From assembly GCF_000308815.1 (NCBI RefSeq), contig NZ_BAFX01000133.1:93899-157898 (forward strand): a stretch of DNA of 64,000 bases. Direction: 5' to 3'. Below the pieces are notes generated by a model that was not told the origin of the DNA, ran no database searches, and worked only from the letters and a program-made list of their open reading frames with translations. This document shows positions 36,230 to 45,033 of this stretch, piece after piece. Numbering within the stretch: position 1 is the first letter of the stretch; every line of letters starts with the position of its first letter. The DNA is from Nocardia concava NBRC 100430. GTDB taxonomy: Bacteria > Actinomycetota > Actinomycetes > Mycobacteriales > Mycobacteriaceae. The position numbers were made by a program, and so were the translations under genes.

Positions 36230-36764
36230 ACCGCTCCACCATCCGCCTTTCGCTGGCGGCATCGCCCAGCGGCCAGGTCAGCAGCGACAGCACCATGCGC
36301 ACGATCCATTGCGCCGCTTCGTCATCCGGCGCGATCCCGGTGATGAGCGTGGCGATCCGCCCCAGCTCCGGCGAACTCGCGAACGCCACATCGCTGCCGC
36401 CCGCCCGCGTCCCCGCGAATCCCTTGGCCAGCACCGGATCCGAGCGCACCGCCGCCACCGACGCCAGAATCGCCTCCACGATCCGCCGCGACCCCTCGTA
36501 GCGCCGCACCCCGGCCGTCACCCGCTCGGCCACCCGCACCGCCGACTTCGCCATCACCGCGTCGAACAGCGCGGCCTTGCCGGGAAAGTGCCGATATAGC
36601 GTCGCTCGGGAACACCCCGCGGCACTCGCCACCTCATCCATCCCCACCCGATCGAACCCCCGCGTCTGGAACAACTCGGTCGCGATCCCCACAATCCGCT
36701 CCGACGCCACCGACCGCCGCACCCCACCCGCCAGCCAGTCCACGCGCTGCTCGACCATATCCAC
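36219..36764 (-). CDS. TetR-family regulator
   Basis: A 181-residue regulator with the usual TetR helix-turn-helix (IVGIATELFQTRGFDRVGMDEVASAAGCSRATLYRHFPGK, about residues 24-63). Starts at 36764 (MDMVEQ) or 36758 are equally possible. It is divergent from the alkylsulfatase gene with a 117-bp gap, where TCTCA and TGAGA around 3 bp form a small dyad at 36784-36796. Control of the sulfatase gene is a reasonable guess. Confidence 0.82.
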   Translation of the reverse strand: MDMVEQRVDWLAGGVRRSVASERIVGIATELFQTRGFDRVGMDEVASAAGCSRATLYRHFPGKAALFDAVMAKSAVRVAERVTAGVRRYEGSRRIVEAILASVAAVRSDPVLAKGFAGTRAGGSDVAFASSPELGRIATLITGIAPDDEAAQWIVRMVLSLLTWPLGDAASERRMVERFIR

Positions 36765-36783
36765 TCCTCACCGGAAGATCAGT

Positions 36784-36796
36784 TCTCATCCTGAGA
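36784..36796. promoter_or_regulatory. Small dyad between TetR and alkylsulfatase genes
   Basis: TCTCA and TGAGA arms around a 3-bp centre, 20 bp upstream of the TetR start and 86 bp upstream of the sulfatase start. Weak but well placed. Confidence 0.3.
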
Positions 36797-36881
36797 TGTG
36801 AGGCGGGATTCGTCCAGAGAAGCGGACCCGGATCTAGAATTGCTGAAAGTTAGCCAATCCCTGTGAAGATCAGAGGTGGTC

Positions 36882-38681
36882 ATGACTGCAGCACCCGTGG
36901 ATCGCACCGACTTCGACAACTCCGAGCGCGGCTTCATCGCCCGCCTCGAACCGGGCGTGATTCCCGGCAGGAGCGGCGGCGTGGCCTACGACGCGGACTC
37001 CTTCGACTTCCTGAAGGGCGAGGGCGCGGAGACTGTGCCGTCGAGTCTGTGGCGGCAGTCGCGACTCACCGCGATGCAGGGGCTGTACCAGGTGTGCGAG
37101 GGCGTCTATCAGGTTCGCGGCCTGGATATTTCGAATATGACGCTGATCGAGTCCGACAGCGGCGTGATCGTGGTCGACCCGCTGGTGAGCGCCGAGACCG
37201 CGGCGGCCGCGCTGGGGCTGTACCGGGCCGAGCGCGGCGACAGGGCCGTGACCGCGGTGATCTACACCCATCCGCATGCCGACCACTTCGGCGGCGTGCT
37301 GGGCGTGGTCGATCAGGACACGACCGTGCCGATCATCGCGCCCGAGCACTTCATGGAGCACGCGGTGTCGGAGAACGTCTACGCGGGCACCGCCATGCTG
37401 CGGCGCGGCATGTACTACTCGGGCGCCAACCTGCCCCGCAACGCGCGCGGCCTGGTCGGCATGGGCCTCGGGCCGGTCGCCTCCGCGGGCGAATTCGGTT
37501 TGCTGGCACCGACTCTCGACATCACCGAGACGGGCCAGGAGGAGGAGATCGACGGGGTGCGGTTCATCTTCCAGATGACGCCCGGCACCGAGGCCCCGGC
37601 CGAGATGAATTTCCTGCTCCCCGACCGCAATGCGCTGTGCATGGCCGAGAACGCCTGCCACACGCTGCACAACATCCTGACCCTACGCGGCGCTCAGGTG
37701 CGCGACGCGCGGATGTGGTCGCGCTACATCGCCGAGGCGATCGAGATGTTCATCGACGACACCGATGTCGTCTTCGCCTCGCACCACTGGCCCACCTGGG
37801 GCCGGGACAATATCCTCGAATTCCTTATCCAACAACGCGATACGTACGCCTACCTGCACGACCAGACCGTCCGGCGAATGAATCAGGGCGAGATCGGCAG
37901 TGAGATCGCCGAGGACTTCGGGCTCGCGCCGGAGCTGGCGGCCCGGTGGAACAACCGCGGCTACTACGGCTCGCTCAGCCACAATGTGAAGGCCGTCTAC
38001 CAGCGGTATCTCGGCTGGTACGACGCCAATCCGGCACACCTGTGGATGCATCCGCCGCAGGCGCAGGCCACCCGCTACGTGGCCCTGCTCGGCGGCGTCG
38101 ACGCGACCGTCGCCAAGGTGAAGGAGTTCGCGGACCAGGGCGATCTGCGATTCGCCGCCGAACTCGGCAGCCACGCGGTGTTCGCGGATCCGAACCACGC
38201 GGGGGCCAAGCAAGCCCTGGCGGACGTATTCGAACGGCTCGGCTTAGGCTCCGAGAACGCCACCTGGCGCAACTGCTTCCTCACCGGCGCACAGGAATTG
38301 ATCCAGGGCATCTCCCCGGTCCAGCTCTCCGCCAATCAGTCGGTGGCCCTGGCCATGAGCATCACCCAGCTCTTCGACACCCTGTCGCTGAATATCGCCG
38401 GGCCCCAGGCCTGGGCGGAAAAGTTCAGCATCGCTTGGCATTTCACCGACAGCGGCGAGAACTACCACATGGAGCTGAGCAATGGCGCGCTCATCCACCA
38501 CCCCGCCACCCGCAAACGCGACGCCGACCTCGACGTCACGCTGACCAAACTCGGCCTGCTGCAACTGATGTCCACCGGCTCGTTCGACGGCACGCAGACC
38601 AAGGGCGACACCGGAGTCTGGCAGCGCCTCACCGGGCTGCTCGACCAGGCCGACCCGAATTTCGCGATCGTCACCCCCTGA
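36882..38681 (+). CDS. Class III alkylsulfatase (SdsA1-like)
   Basis: A 599-residue metallo-beta-lactamase-fold sulfatase. The zinc motif THPHADHFGG is near residue 130, the dimerisation part follows, and the last 120 residues look like an SCP2-type lipid-binding domain (NIAGPQAWAEKFSIAWHF). This order is that of Pseudomonas SdsA1, which cleaves alkyl sulfates such as dodecyl sulfate into alcohol and sulfate. ATG 36882 has AGAGG 6 nt upstream. No signal peptide is visible, so it probably acts in the cytosol or is exported by another route. Neighbouring TetR genes on both sides may control it. Confidence 0.9.
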   Translation: MTAAPVDRTDFDNSERGFIARLEPGVIPGRSGGVAYDADSFDFLKGEGAETVPSSLWRQSRLTAMQGLYQVCEGVYQVRGLDISNMTLIESDSGVIVVDPLVSAETAAAALGLYRAERGDRAVTAVIYTHPHADHFGGVLGVVDQDTTVPIIAPEHFMEHAVSENVYAGTAMLRRGMYYSGANLPRNARGLVGMGLGPVASAGEFGLLAPTLDITETGQEEEIDGVRFIFQMTPGTEAPAEMNFLLPDRNALCMAENACHTLHNILTLRGAQVRDARMWSRYIAEAIEMFIDDTDVVFASHHWPTWGRDNILEFLIQQRDTYAYLHDQTVRRMNQGEIGSEIAEDFGLAPELAARWNNRGYYGSLSHNVKAVYQRYLGWYDANPAHLWMHPPQAQATRYVALLGGVDATVAKVKEFADQGDLRFAAELGSHAVFADPNHAGAKQALADVFERLGLGSENATWRNCFLTGAQELIQGISPVQLSANQSVALAMSITQLFDTLSLNIAGPQAWAEKFSIAWHFTDSGENYHMELSNGALIHHPATRKRDADLDVTLTKLGLLQLMSTGSFDGTQTKGDTGVWQRLTGLLDQADPNFAIVTP

Positions 38682-38684
38682 CGG

Positions 38685-39332
38685 TCAGGAAGCCACCATC
38701 TCCTTCCGGACCGTCTCGGTGATCTGCGAGCCGGTCAGGATCATGGCGACCAGGAAGTCGACGAGCTGGGCACGATCGATGTCCAGCTCGCCGCGCAGCC
38801 ATTCGGTGAGGATCTCGAGGCCGCCGTGGGCGAGCGTGCGGGCGGCGAGTTCGGCGTGGATGCCGCGCACGGCGTCCTCGCCGAGCAGTTCGCGGCCCTG
38901 GTCCAGCATGACCCGGGCCACCAGGGTGACGAGTTCGGTTCTGCGGTGGCGCAAGTCGTCGGTGGTCTGCATGTCGATGGTCAGGCGCTTGCGGGCCGGG
39001 TGGTCGGCGATGGCCGCGACACCGGCTTCGACCACCGCCCGCAGGCGGATTCGAGCGTCGGCGGGCTCGGTGGCGATGGGCGCCATGACGGCGGCGACGA
39101 CCTCGGCCAGCTGCTCGTCGACCAGTTCGTACAGCAGTCGGTCGGTGTGGCTGTAGGCCTCGTAGAAGTAGCGATCGTTGAGTCCGGCGCGGACGCACAG
39201 CGCGCGCACCTTCAATCCCCCGACGCCCTCCTCGGCGATAAGCTCGAGGGCGGCCTCGCGCAGCCGGTCCCGCCGCTGATCGCGGCGCTCATCGGCGCTG
39301 AGTCCGGCGTATCGGCCACGAGATGTTTCCAC
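38685..39332 (-). CDS. TetR-family regulator
   Basis: A 215-residue regulator. The helix-turn-helix lies at LREAALELIAEEGVGGLKVRALCVRAGLNDRYFYEAYSHTDRLL. The start is probably GTG 39332 (ETSRGRYAGLS); much longer open frames upstream on this strand are noise inside the oxygenase gene. It is divergent from the MpaB-like oxygenase gene, and two closely spaced palindromes (39365-39386, 39390-39409) lie between the two starts. It most likely represses itself and the oxygenase gene. Confidence 0.85.
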   Translation of the reverse strand: METSRGRYAGLSADERRDQRRDRLREAALELIAEEGVGGLKVRALCVRAGLNDRYFYEAYSHTDRLLYELVDEQLAEVVAAVMAPIATEPADARIRLRAVVEAGVAAIADHPARKRLTIDMQTTDDLRHRRTELVTLVARVMLDQGRELLGEDAVRGIHAELAARTLAHGGLEILTEWLRGELDIDRAQLVDFLVAMILTGSQITETVRKEMVAS

Positions 39333-39364
39333 GAACCCGCCCTGTCTGTTGCCATGCCGCAAGG

Positions 39365-39386
39365 TTTGGTGAAGACTATCACCAAA
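39365..39386. promoter_or_regulatory. TetR operator 1
   Basis: Perfect 8-bp arms TTTGGTGA / TCACCAAA around 6 bp. Together with the next site, which has the same core and the same 6-bp spacer, it forms a pair with centres 24 bp apart. Confidence 0.7.
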
Positions 39387-39389
39387 GTT

Positions 39390-39409
39390 CTGGTGACGTC
39401 CTTCACCAG
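39390..39409. promoter_or_regulatory. TetR operator 2
   Basis: Perfect 7-bp arms CTGGTGA / TCACCAG around 6 bp. The shared core GGTGA-N6-TCACC repeats site 1, which makes chance unlikely. It lies 29 bp upstream of the oxygenase start. Confidence 0.7.
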
Positions 39410-39437
39410 AAGAGTGAACGCACTCAGGAGGCACGCA

Positions 39438-40691
39438 ATGGCGCGTACCGAGCACCTGCCCGACCCGGTGATCTTCCGGGAGTTCCCCTTCAATGTCGGG
39501 GTCCGGCTCATCGGCCCCGGGGACATTCGCCCGACCCCTGAACAGCAGGCGGCCTACCGCAGGTTCACCAAGATGGGCGATCCGCTGGCCGACGCCGTGG
39601 TCGAGATGTTCCGGCGGCTGCCCACCGGACAGGGCCGGGCCATGTTCGAGACGGCCCTCGAGCACGGCATCGACGCGGTGCCGGACGCGCCCGTCGAGCT
39701 GAAAGCCCTTTTCGCGCAGCTCGATTCGTTGCCCTTCTGGCTCGATCGGGACAAGCTGGAGCGCGCGGCCCGGGTCAGCGGACGGGTCGGCCCCTGGGCC
39801 ACGAACCTGGCCCTGGCGATGTTCTCGCTCAATGGCGGTTACCTGGCGTCCCGGGCGGGCAAGGTGCTGATCGGCACCGGGGGTCTGTCGGCGGAGAACA
39901 TGGCCCCGCGCCGGGTCGCCGAAACCGTGGGCTGGTGGATGGACGTGACCGCGCGTGGGGGCCTGGAACGCTTCGCGCCCGGCTTCAAGAACACCGTGCG
40001 GGTACGCATCATGCACGCCCAGGTCCGGGCGGGTATGAATCGGCGGCCGGACTGGGATTACCAGAATTGGGATCACCCGATCAACCAGTCCCTGACCGCG
40101 GGCACCCTCATGCTGTTCTCGCTGGCCACCATCGCCGGATGCAATGCGGTCGGACTCACGTTCTCCCGCAAGGAGAAAGCGGCCGTCTATCACCTGTGGC
40201 GCTACGTCGGGCAGCTGATCGGCCTGGATCCCGAGATAGTGCCCGCCGACGAGACCGACACCTGGCGGCTGCTCTGGCTGCAGGCGGACTACGAGTTCCT
40301 GCCGGACGAGGATTCTCGGACCCTGTCCAAGGCGCTGGTCTCCGCGCTCGCCTCGATCTACGGGTTCGATGACGGGGATCTGCGGTCCCGAATGCTCGGC
40401 CGCGCATACACGCTCTACGCGGCGTCGTACGGCCGAATCATGGTGGGCAAGAGCAACGCCGACTTCCTGGGATTGCCCAACAACCCGATCTTCCTGGCGG
40501 CCGTGCTCGCCACCGCCGCCGTCAACGGCGCGCTGGAGGTGCCGCGCCGCATCATCCCCGGCGCAACCCGGCTGAACGAGACCCTGGGCCGCCGCATCAC
40601 CGAGCGGATGCACGCCCGGATCATCCGTGCGAACAAGCCCGACCGCAGCTACGCCCGCCATGATCGGCTGGCCGAAACCCGCGCGGCGTGA
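39438..40691 (+). CDS. MpaB-like (DUF2236) oxygenase
   Basis: A 417-residue protein of the oxygenase MpaB/DUF2236 family, related to latex-clearing protein and to fungal MpaB; members are thought to bind haem through conserved His residues. Visible: FKNTVRVRIMHAQVRAGM with a likely haem-region His near residue 194, and EKAAVYHLWRYVGQLIGL near 250. AGGAGG lies 6 nt before ATG 39438, and open sequence further upstream is part of the operator region. It is divergent from a TetR gene with two operators, so it is inducible, probably by its substrate. The substrate is unknown. Confidence 0.82.
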   Translation: MARTEHLPDPVIFREFPFNVGVRLIGPGDIRPTPEQQAAYRRFTKMGDPLADAVVEMFRRLPTGQGRAMFETALEHGIDAVPDAPVELKALFAQLDSLPFWLDRDKLERAARVSGRVGPWATNLALAMFSLNGGYLASRAGKVLIGTGGLSAENMAPRRVAETVGWWMDVTARGGLERFAPGFKNTVRVRIMHAQVRAGMNRRPDWDYQNWDHPINQSLTAGTLMLFSLATIAGCNAVGLTFSRKEKAAVYHLWRYVGQLIGLDPEIVPADETDTWRLLWLQADYEFLPDEDSRTLSKALVSALASIYGFDDGDLRSRMLGRAYTLYAASYGRIMVGKSNADFLGLPNNPIFLAAVLATAAVNGALEVPRRIIPGATRLNETLGRRITERMHARIIRANKPDRSYARHDRLAETRAA

Positions 40692-40731
40692 TTTCCTACG
40701 CATGAGTAACGTTCCTGGAGAACCACCCTCG

Positions 40732-41727
40732 ATGAAGGAAATCGCGTCGATGACTGTGCCGCCTGTCCTGTCCGAGCGTCTGCGCCTGCCCGCGGTCGCA
40801 TCACCCATGTTCATCGTGTCCCGGCCCGAGCTGGTGATCGCCCAGTGCAAGGCCGGGATCGTGGGCTCGTTCCCGTCGCTGAACGCGCGCCCGCAGGCGC
40901 AGTTCAAGGAGTGGCTGGTGCGGATCGAGGAGGAGTTGGCCAAGCACGACGCCGACAATCCCGAGCAGCCCGCCGCGCCCTACGCGGTGAACCTGATCGT
41001 GCACAAGAGCAATGACCGGCTGGAAGAAGACCTGGCCACGGTCGTCGAGCACAAGGTGCCGATCGTCATCACCTCGCTGGGCGCGCGCCCGGACGTGAAC
41101 GAGGCCGTGCACTCCTACGGCGGAATCGTGTTGCACGACATCATCAATGACGTGTTCGCGCACAAGGCCGTCGAGCGCGGCGCGGACGGCCTGATCGCGG
41201 TCGCGGCGGGCGCGGGCGGCCACGCCGGACCGCAGTCCCCGTTCGCCCTGGTGCAGGAGATCCGCGCCTGGTTCGACGGCCCGCTGCTGCTGTCGGGTTC
41301 CATCGCCCACGGCCGCTCCATCCTGGCCGCCCAGGCGGCGGGCGCGGACCTGGCCTACATCGGCTCGGCCTTCATCGCCACCGACGAGGCCAATGCCGTC
41401 CCCGCCTACAAGCAGATGATCGTCGACTCCGCCGCCGCCGACATCGTCTACTCCAACCTCTTCACCGGCGTCCACGGCAACTACCTGCGCGGCAGCATCA
41501 CCGCCGCCGGCATGGATCCCGACAACCTGGCCCAATCCGACCCCTCCGCAATGGATTTCGGCACCGGCGAATCCGACCCCGCCACCCCCGGCGCGAAACC
41601 CTGGAAGGACATCTGGGGTTCCGGCCAGGGCATCGGCGCGATCGACGCGGTGGTCCCGGCCGCCGCCGTCGTAGACCGCCTCACCCGCGAATACGCCGAA
41701 GCCAAGGCCCGCCTGCTCAGCCTGTAG
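40732..41727 (+). CDS. NAD(P)H-dependent flavin oxidoreductase (nitronate monooxygenase-like)
   Basis: About 331 residues, a TIM-barrel flavoprotein of the NMO/2-nitropropane-dioxygenase family. Visible: LPAVASPMFIVSRPEL at the start, GADGLIAVAAGAGGHAGPQS with the flavin-phosphate loop, and GSIAHGRSILAAQAAGADLAYIGSAFIAT. Starts at 40702, 40732 and 40750 are all possible; 40750 (MTVPPVL) also has AAGGAA upstream. It lies 40 bp behind the MpaB-like gene and may be cotranscribed. Its stop abuts that of the convergent choD-like gene with no base between. Confidence 0.85.
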   Translation: MKEIASMTVPPVLSERLRLPAVASPMFIVSRPELVIAQCKAGIVGSFPSLNARPQAQFKEWLVRIEEELAKHDADNPEQPAAPYAVNLIVHKSNDRLEEDLATVVEHKVPIVITSLGARPDVNEAVHSYGGIVLHDIINDVFAHKAVERGADGLIAVAAGAGGHAGPQSPFALVQEIRAWFDGPLLLSGSIAHGRSILAAQAAGADLAYIGSAFIATDEANAVPAYKQMIVDSAAADIVYSNLFTGVHGNYLRGSITAAGMDPDNLAQSDPSAMDFGTGESDPATPGAKPWKDIWGSGQGIGAIDAVVPAAAVVDRLTREYAEAKARLLSL

Positions 41728-43452
41728 CTACGCACCCGCCGGTTCGGGGCGAGGGTCGTTGATGCCCACGATCGGGAGACGCAGTGCGGCCGGGGCTGAT
41801 GGGGGCACGGCCGGGCTGCGGGGTGCGATCGGGGCTATGCGTTGGTAGGTGGAACCCAGGGCGGGACGGGCGTCGGCGTCGCCCTTGTTGGGCCACAGGG
41901 AGATTGCGCGTTCGGCCTGGGCGGTGATGGTGAGGGAGGGGTTGACGCCCAGGTTGGCGGAGATGGTGGAGCCGTCGATGATGTGGAGGCCGGGGTGGCC
42001 GTAGAGGCGGTGGTAGGGGTCGACGACGCCGGTGGCGGGGGTGTCGCCGATGACGCAGCCGCCGATGAAGTGGCCGGTCATGGGGATGTTGAAGATGCTG
42101 CTGCTGGTGGCGGCGGTGGGGACGCCGTCGATCTTTTCGGCAATGCGGCGGGCGACCTCGTGGCCGGCGGGGATCCAGTCGGGATTGGGTTGGCCCTCAC
42201 CCTGTTTGGTGGTCATGGTGCGGCCGAAGAGGCCGCGTTTGGTGTAGGTCGTGATGGAGTTGTCGACCGATTGCATGACCAGCAGGCCGACGGTCTGTTC
42301 GGACCAGTGGCGGGGGTTGTGGATGCGGATCAGGTCGCGGCGGTGGTGGGCGAGGGCGCGCAGCCAGCCGCGCCAGCGCGGGCCGTCGCCGCTGACCATG
42401 GCGGTGGTCATGGGCGACATGGCATTGCTGCCCTTGCCGTAGCGCACCGGCTCGATGTGGGTGTCGGGGTCGGGATGAATGGACGAGGTGATGGCCACGC
42501 CCTTGGTGTAATCGCTGTCGCGCCTGCGACTCCGGACCGCCAGCAGCTCTTCGGAATTCGTGCGCGAGAGGTAGCCGAGCCGGGGCGAGATGTTCGGCAG
42601 CGAGCCGCGGTCGCGCAGCCGGTGCAGCAGCTTCTGGGTGCCGAGCGAGGCCGCCGCGAAAATCACCTGCTCCGCGGTGAATTCGTGCCGCTGCTTGCGC
42701 ACCCAGCGACCGGTGCGGGTGGTGGAGACCGCGAAACCGCCGCCCGAGAGCGGCCGCACATCGGTGACAGTGGTCAGCGGATGCACTGTGGCCCCGGCCT
42801 TTTCGGCCAGATAAAGGTAGTTCTTGACGAGCGTGTTCTTGGCATTGTGACGGCACCCGGTCATGCATTCGCCGCAGTGCGTGCAGGTGCGCCGATCCGG
42901 TCCGGCCCCGCCGAAGAACGGGTCCGGCACATTCTCGCCCGGCCGCCGCCCCGGACCGCCGAAGAACACGCCGACTGGCGTGCGCCGATAGGTATCCGAA
43001 ATCCCCATCTCCTCGGCCACTTCCAGCAGCACCCGATCGGCCGGCGTGGTCGCGGGATTCACCGTCACGCCCAGCATCCGCTTGGCCTGGTCGTAGTGCG
43101 CTGCCAGCTCGTCCTTCCAGTCGGTGATGTGCCCCCACTGCCGGTCGGCGTAGAACTTCTCCGGCGGCTCGTAGAGGGTGTTGGCGTAGACCAGCGATCC
43201 GCCGCCGACGCCCGCGCCCGCCATGATGAAGGTGTCCTTCAACAGCGTCAGCCGCTGAATTCCGAAGCAGCCCAGCGCCGGAGCCCAGAGATACCGGCGC
43301 ACGCGCCACGAGTTCTCGGCGAACTCGTGATCCTCGAACCGCCGTCCGGCCTCCAGTACGCCTACGCGGTACCCCTTCTCGGTCAACCGCAGCGCGCTGA
43401 CGCTGCCGCCGAAGCCGGAGCCGATGACGAGGACGTCGTAGTCGAATCGCAT
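41728..43452 (-). CDS. choD: ChoD-type cholesterol oxidase / GMC oxidoreductase
   Basis: A 574-residue FAD enzyme very similar in length and motifs to mycobacterial ChoD (Rv3409c, 578 aa). The FAD motif is VIGSGFGGSVSALRL at the N-terminus, GAGVGGGSLVYANT follows, and the C-terminal GHFIGGCVIGDTPATGVVD and GVNPSLTITAQAERA are typical. A cluster CTHCGECMTGC near residue 200 looks like an iron-sulfur ligand set, a known oddity of this group. ChoD was named a cholesterol oxidase but its physiological substrate is disputed. It has no signal peptide. Confidence 0.9.
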   Translation of the reverse strand: MRFDYDVLVIGSGFGGSVSALRLTEKGYRVGVLEAGRRFEDHEFAENSWRVRRYLWAPALGCFGIQRLTLLKDTFIMAGAGVGGGSLVYANTLYEPPEKFYADRQWGHITDWKDELAAHYDQAKRMLGVTVNPATTPADRVLLEVAEEMGISDTYRRTPVGVFFGGPGRRPGENVPDPFFGGAGPDRRTCTHCGECMTGCRHNAKNTLVKNYLYLAEKAGATVHPLTTVTDVRPLSGGGFAVSTTRTGRWVRKQRHEFTAEQVIFAAASLGTQKLLHRLRDRGSLPNISPRLGYLSRTNSEELLAVRSRRRDSDYTKGVAITSSIHPDPDTHIEPVRYGKGSNAMSPMTTAMVSGDGPRWRGWLRALAHHRRDLIRIHNPRHWSEQTVGLLVMQSVDNSITTYTKRGLFGRTMTTKQGEGQPNPDWIPAGHEVARRIAEKIDGVPTAATSSSIFNIPMTGHFIGGCVIGDTPATGVVDPYHRLYGHPGLHIIDGSTISANLGVNPSLTITAQAERAISLWPNKGDADARPALGSTYQRIAPIAPRSPAVPPSAPAALRLPIVGINDPRPEPAGA

Positions 43453-43566
43453 GCTCCGAAGCTACGACCAGCGGTTATCCATCCATGACAGACCGGCGGC
43501 CATTAAATCGACAGATTCGGCCATCCCGGCGCGGGCGCATGCCCCCTCGGAATGCCCACCGCTAAC

Positions 43567-43585
43567 TGGAATCAACCCGATTCCA
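43567..43585. promoter_or_regulatory. Dyad upstream of the YeiH operon
   Basis: Perfect 7-bp arms TGGAATC / GATTCCA around 5 bp, between the divergent choD gene and the small membrane protein gene. No regulator gene is adjacent. Confidence 0.45.
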
Positions 43586-43659
43586 ACGGTGTCCGAAAAC
43601 CTCCGGTGCGGCCATAGTGCAGGCCTGCTGTACTGCGTTTTCTCTACCTGGAGGCCCTG

Positions 43660-43815
43660 GTGACCAGTCCCCAACCCGCACCGGAGACATCCGGCGCACG
43701 ACCGTCCCTGCCGGACGTCCTCGGGCGTCTCGGCGCCGACTGGTGGTCCGTGATCGTATCCGGCGTCGTGGTCGTGCTCGCCGTGCTCAACGCCCTGCCG
43801 AAGATTCCGTGGTGA
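43660..43815 (+). CDS. 51-residue single-helix membrane protein
   Basis: GTG start with GGAGG 5 nt upstream, 51 residues: a polar N-terminus rich in Pro and Ser, LPDVLGRLGADWW, then one hydrophobic helix (VIVSGVVVVLAVLNAL) and a short PKIPW tail. It ends 4 bp before the ATG of the YeiH-type transporter, so both are one transcript and probably one complex. I do not recognise the family. The strong ribosome site and tight spacing are better evidence than its length. Confidence 0.7.
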   Translation: MTSPQPAPETSGARPSLPDVLGRLGADWWSVIVSGVVVVLAVLNALPKIPW

Positions 43816-43819
43816 CGCC

Positions 43820-44989
43820 ATGAGTGATGCCACCGCCACCCCCGACCTGACCAAGACCTCCGCCGCCGCCGCTGAAACCATTGGCGACACCGAGGCTTTC
43901 GACGAACCCGCCGGACCCCTGACCCTCACCCGCCTGCTGAGCTACGTCCCCGGCATTCTGCTGCTCATCGCGGTCGGCGTGCTCGGCAAGTACGCGCAGA
44001 CCTGGTGGAACACCACCGCCAAGCACAACCACTGGACCGTCCCGGACATCGAATACGTGCTGTGGGCCATCCTCATCGGCCTGCTCATCACCAATACCAT
44101 TGGCCTGCACCGGATCTTCCGTCCCGGCGTGGGCACCTACGAGTTCTGGCTCAAGGTCGGCATCGTGGCGCTCGGCTCGCGCTTCGTGCTCGGCGATGTC
44201 GCGAAACTCGGTGGCACCAGCTTCCTGCAGATCCTGGTGGACATGACGGTGTCGGGCGCGATCATCCTGGCCGTAGCGCGCTGGCTCGGCCTGTCCGGCA
44301 AGCTCGGCTCGCTGCTGGCCATCGGCACCTCCATCTGCGGTGTGTCGGCCATCATCGCGGGCAAGGGCGCGATCCGGGCCCGCAATTCCGATGTCTCCTA
44401 TGCGATTGCCGCGATCCTGGCGCTCGGTGCGGTCGCATTGTTCGCTCTCCCGCCGCTGGGCCACGCCATCGGACTGAGCGATCACGAGTTCGGGCTGTGG
44501 GCCGGTCTGGCCGTCGACAATACGGCCGAGACGACGGCCACCGGCTACCTGTTCTCCGATACGGCGGGCAAGACCGCGGTGCTGGTGAAGTCCACGCGTA
44601 ATGCCTTGATCGGCTTCGTGGTTCTGGGTTTCGCGGCCTACTGGGCGTCCCGCGGTCAGGCCGACGCCATCGCGCCCGGCCTGCGCGCCAAGGCGGCCTT
44701 CGTCTGGTCCAAGTTCCCGAAGTTCGTGCTGGGCTTCCTGGCCGTGTCCGCCGTGGCGACCTTCCACTGGCTGAGCAAGCAGCAGACCACCAACCTGGCG
44801 AATGTCTCGCGCTGGGCGTTCCTGCTCACCTTCGCCGGGGTCGGGCTCAACACGAACATCCGCGAATTGGCCCGCACGGGTTGGCGTCCGCTCGTGGTGG
44901 CGGTGGTCGGCCTGGTCTCGGTGGCGGTCGTATCGCTGGTCCTGGTGCTGTTCACCTCGCGCGTCCTGCACTGGGGCGTCGCGGGCTGA
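43820..44989 (+). CDS. YeiH-family putative sulfate exporter
   Basis: A 389-residue membrane protein with about ten helices after a polar N-terminal tail of 35 residues. Typical YeiH/PSE pieces: ILIGLLITNTIG, GTSICGVSAIIAGKGAI and AFLLTFAGVGLNTNIREL. In other bacteria the family is linked to sulfite/sulfate or sulfonate metabolism, although transport has rarely been tested. It follows the 51-residue membrane protein gene by 4 bp. The transcript ends in the palindromic repeat at 44997-45028. Confidence 0.87.
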   Translation: MSDATATPDLTKTSAAAAETIGDTEAFDEPAGPLTLTRLLSYVPGILLLIAVGVLGKYAQTWWNTTAKHNHWTVPDIEYVLWAILIGLLITNTIGLHRIFRPGVGTYEFWLKVGIVALGSRFVLGDVAKLGGTSFLQILVDMTVSGAIILAVARWLGLSGKLGSLLAIGTSICGVSAIIAGKGAIRARNSDVSYAIAAILALGAVALFALPPLGHAIGLSDHEFGLWAGLAVDNTAETTATGYLFSDTAGKTAVLVKSTRNALIGFVVLGFAAYWASRGQADAIAPGLRAKAAFVWSKFPKFVLGFLAVSAVATFHWLSKQQTTNLANVSRWAFLLTFAGVGLNTNIRELARTGWRPLVVAVVGLVSVAVVSLVLVLFTSRVLHWGVAG

Positions 44990-44996
44990 CCTGCTC

Positions 44997-45028
44997 GTCA
45001 TCCCGGCGCGCTTCTTGGCCGGGATGAC
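44997..45028. repeat. Palindromic dispersed repeat, copy B (half element)
   Basis: A 32-bp hairpin with perfect 11-bp arms GTCATCCCGGC / GCCGGGATGAC. It corresponds to one arm of copies A and C closed on itself. It lies between the convergent YeiH and lipase genes, 7 bp behind one stop and 5 bp before the other. Confidence 0.8.
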
Positions 45029-45033
45029 GGGGG

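Noticed and set aside
38685..40958. A 757-codon open frame on the minus strand
   Set aside because: Its end is the TetR gene; the rest lies antisense to the MpaB-like gene and has no recognisable motifs. Absence of stops follows from high GC content.
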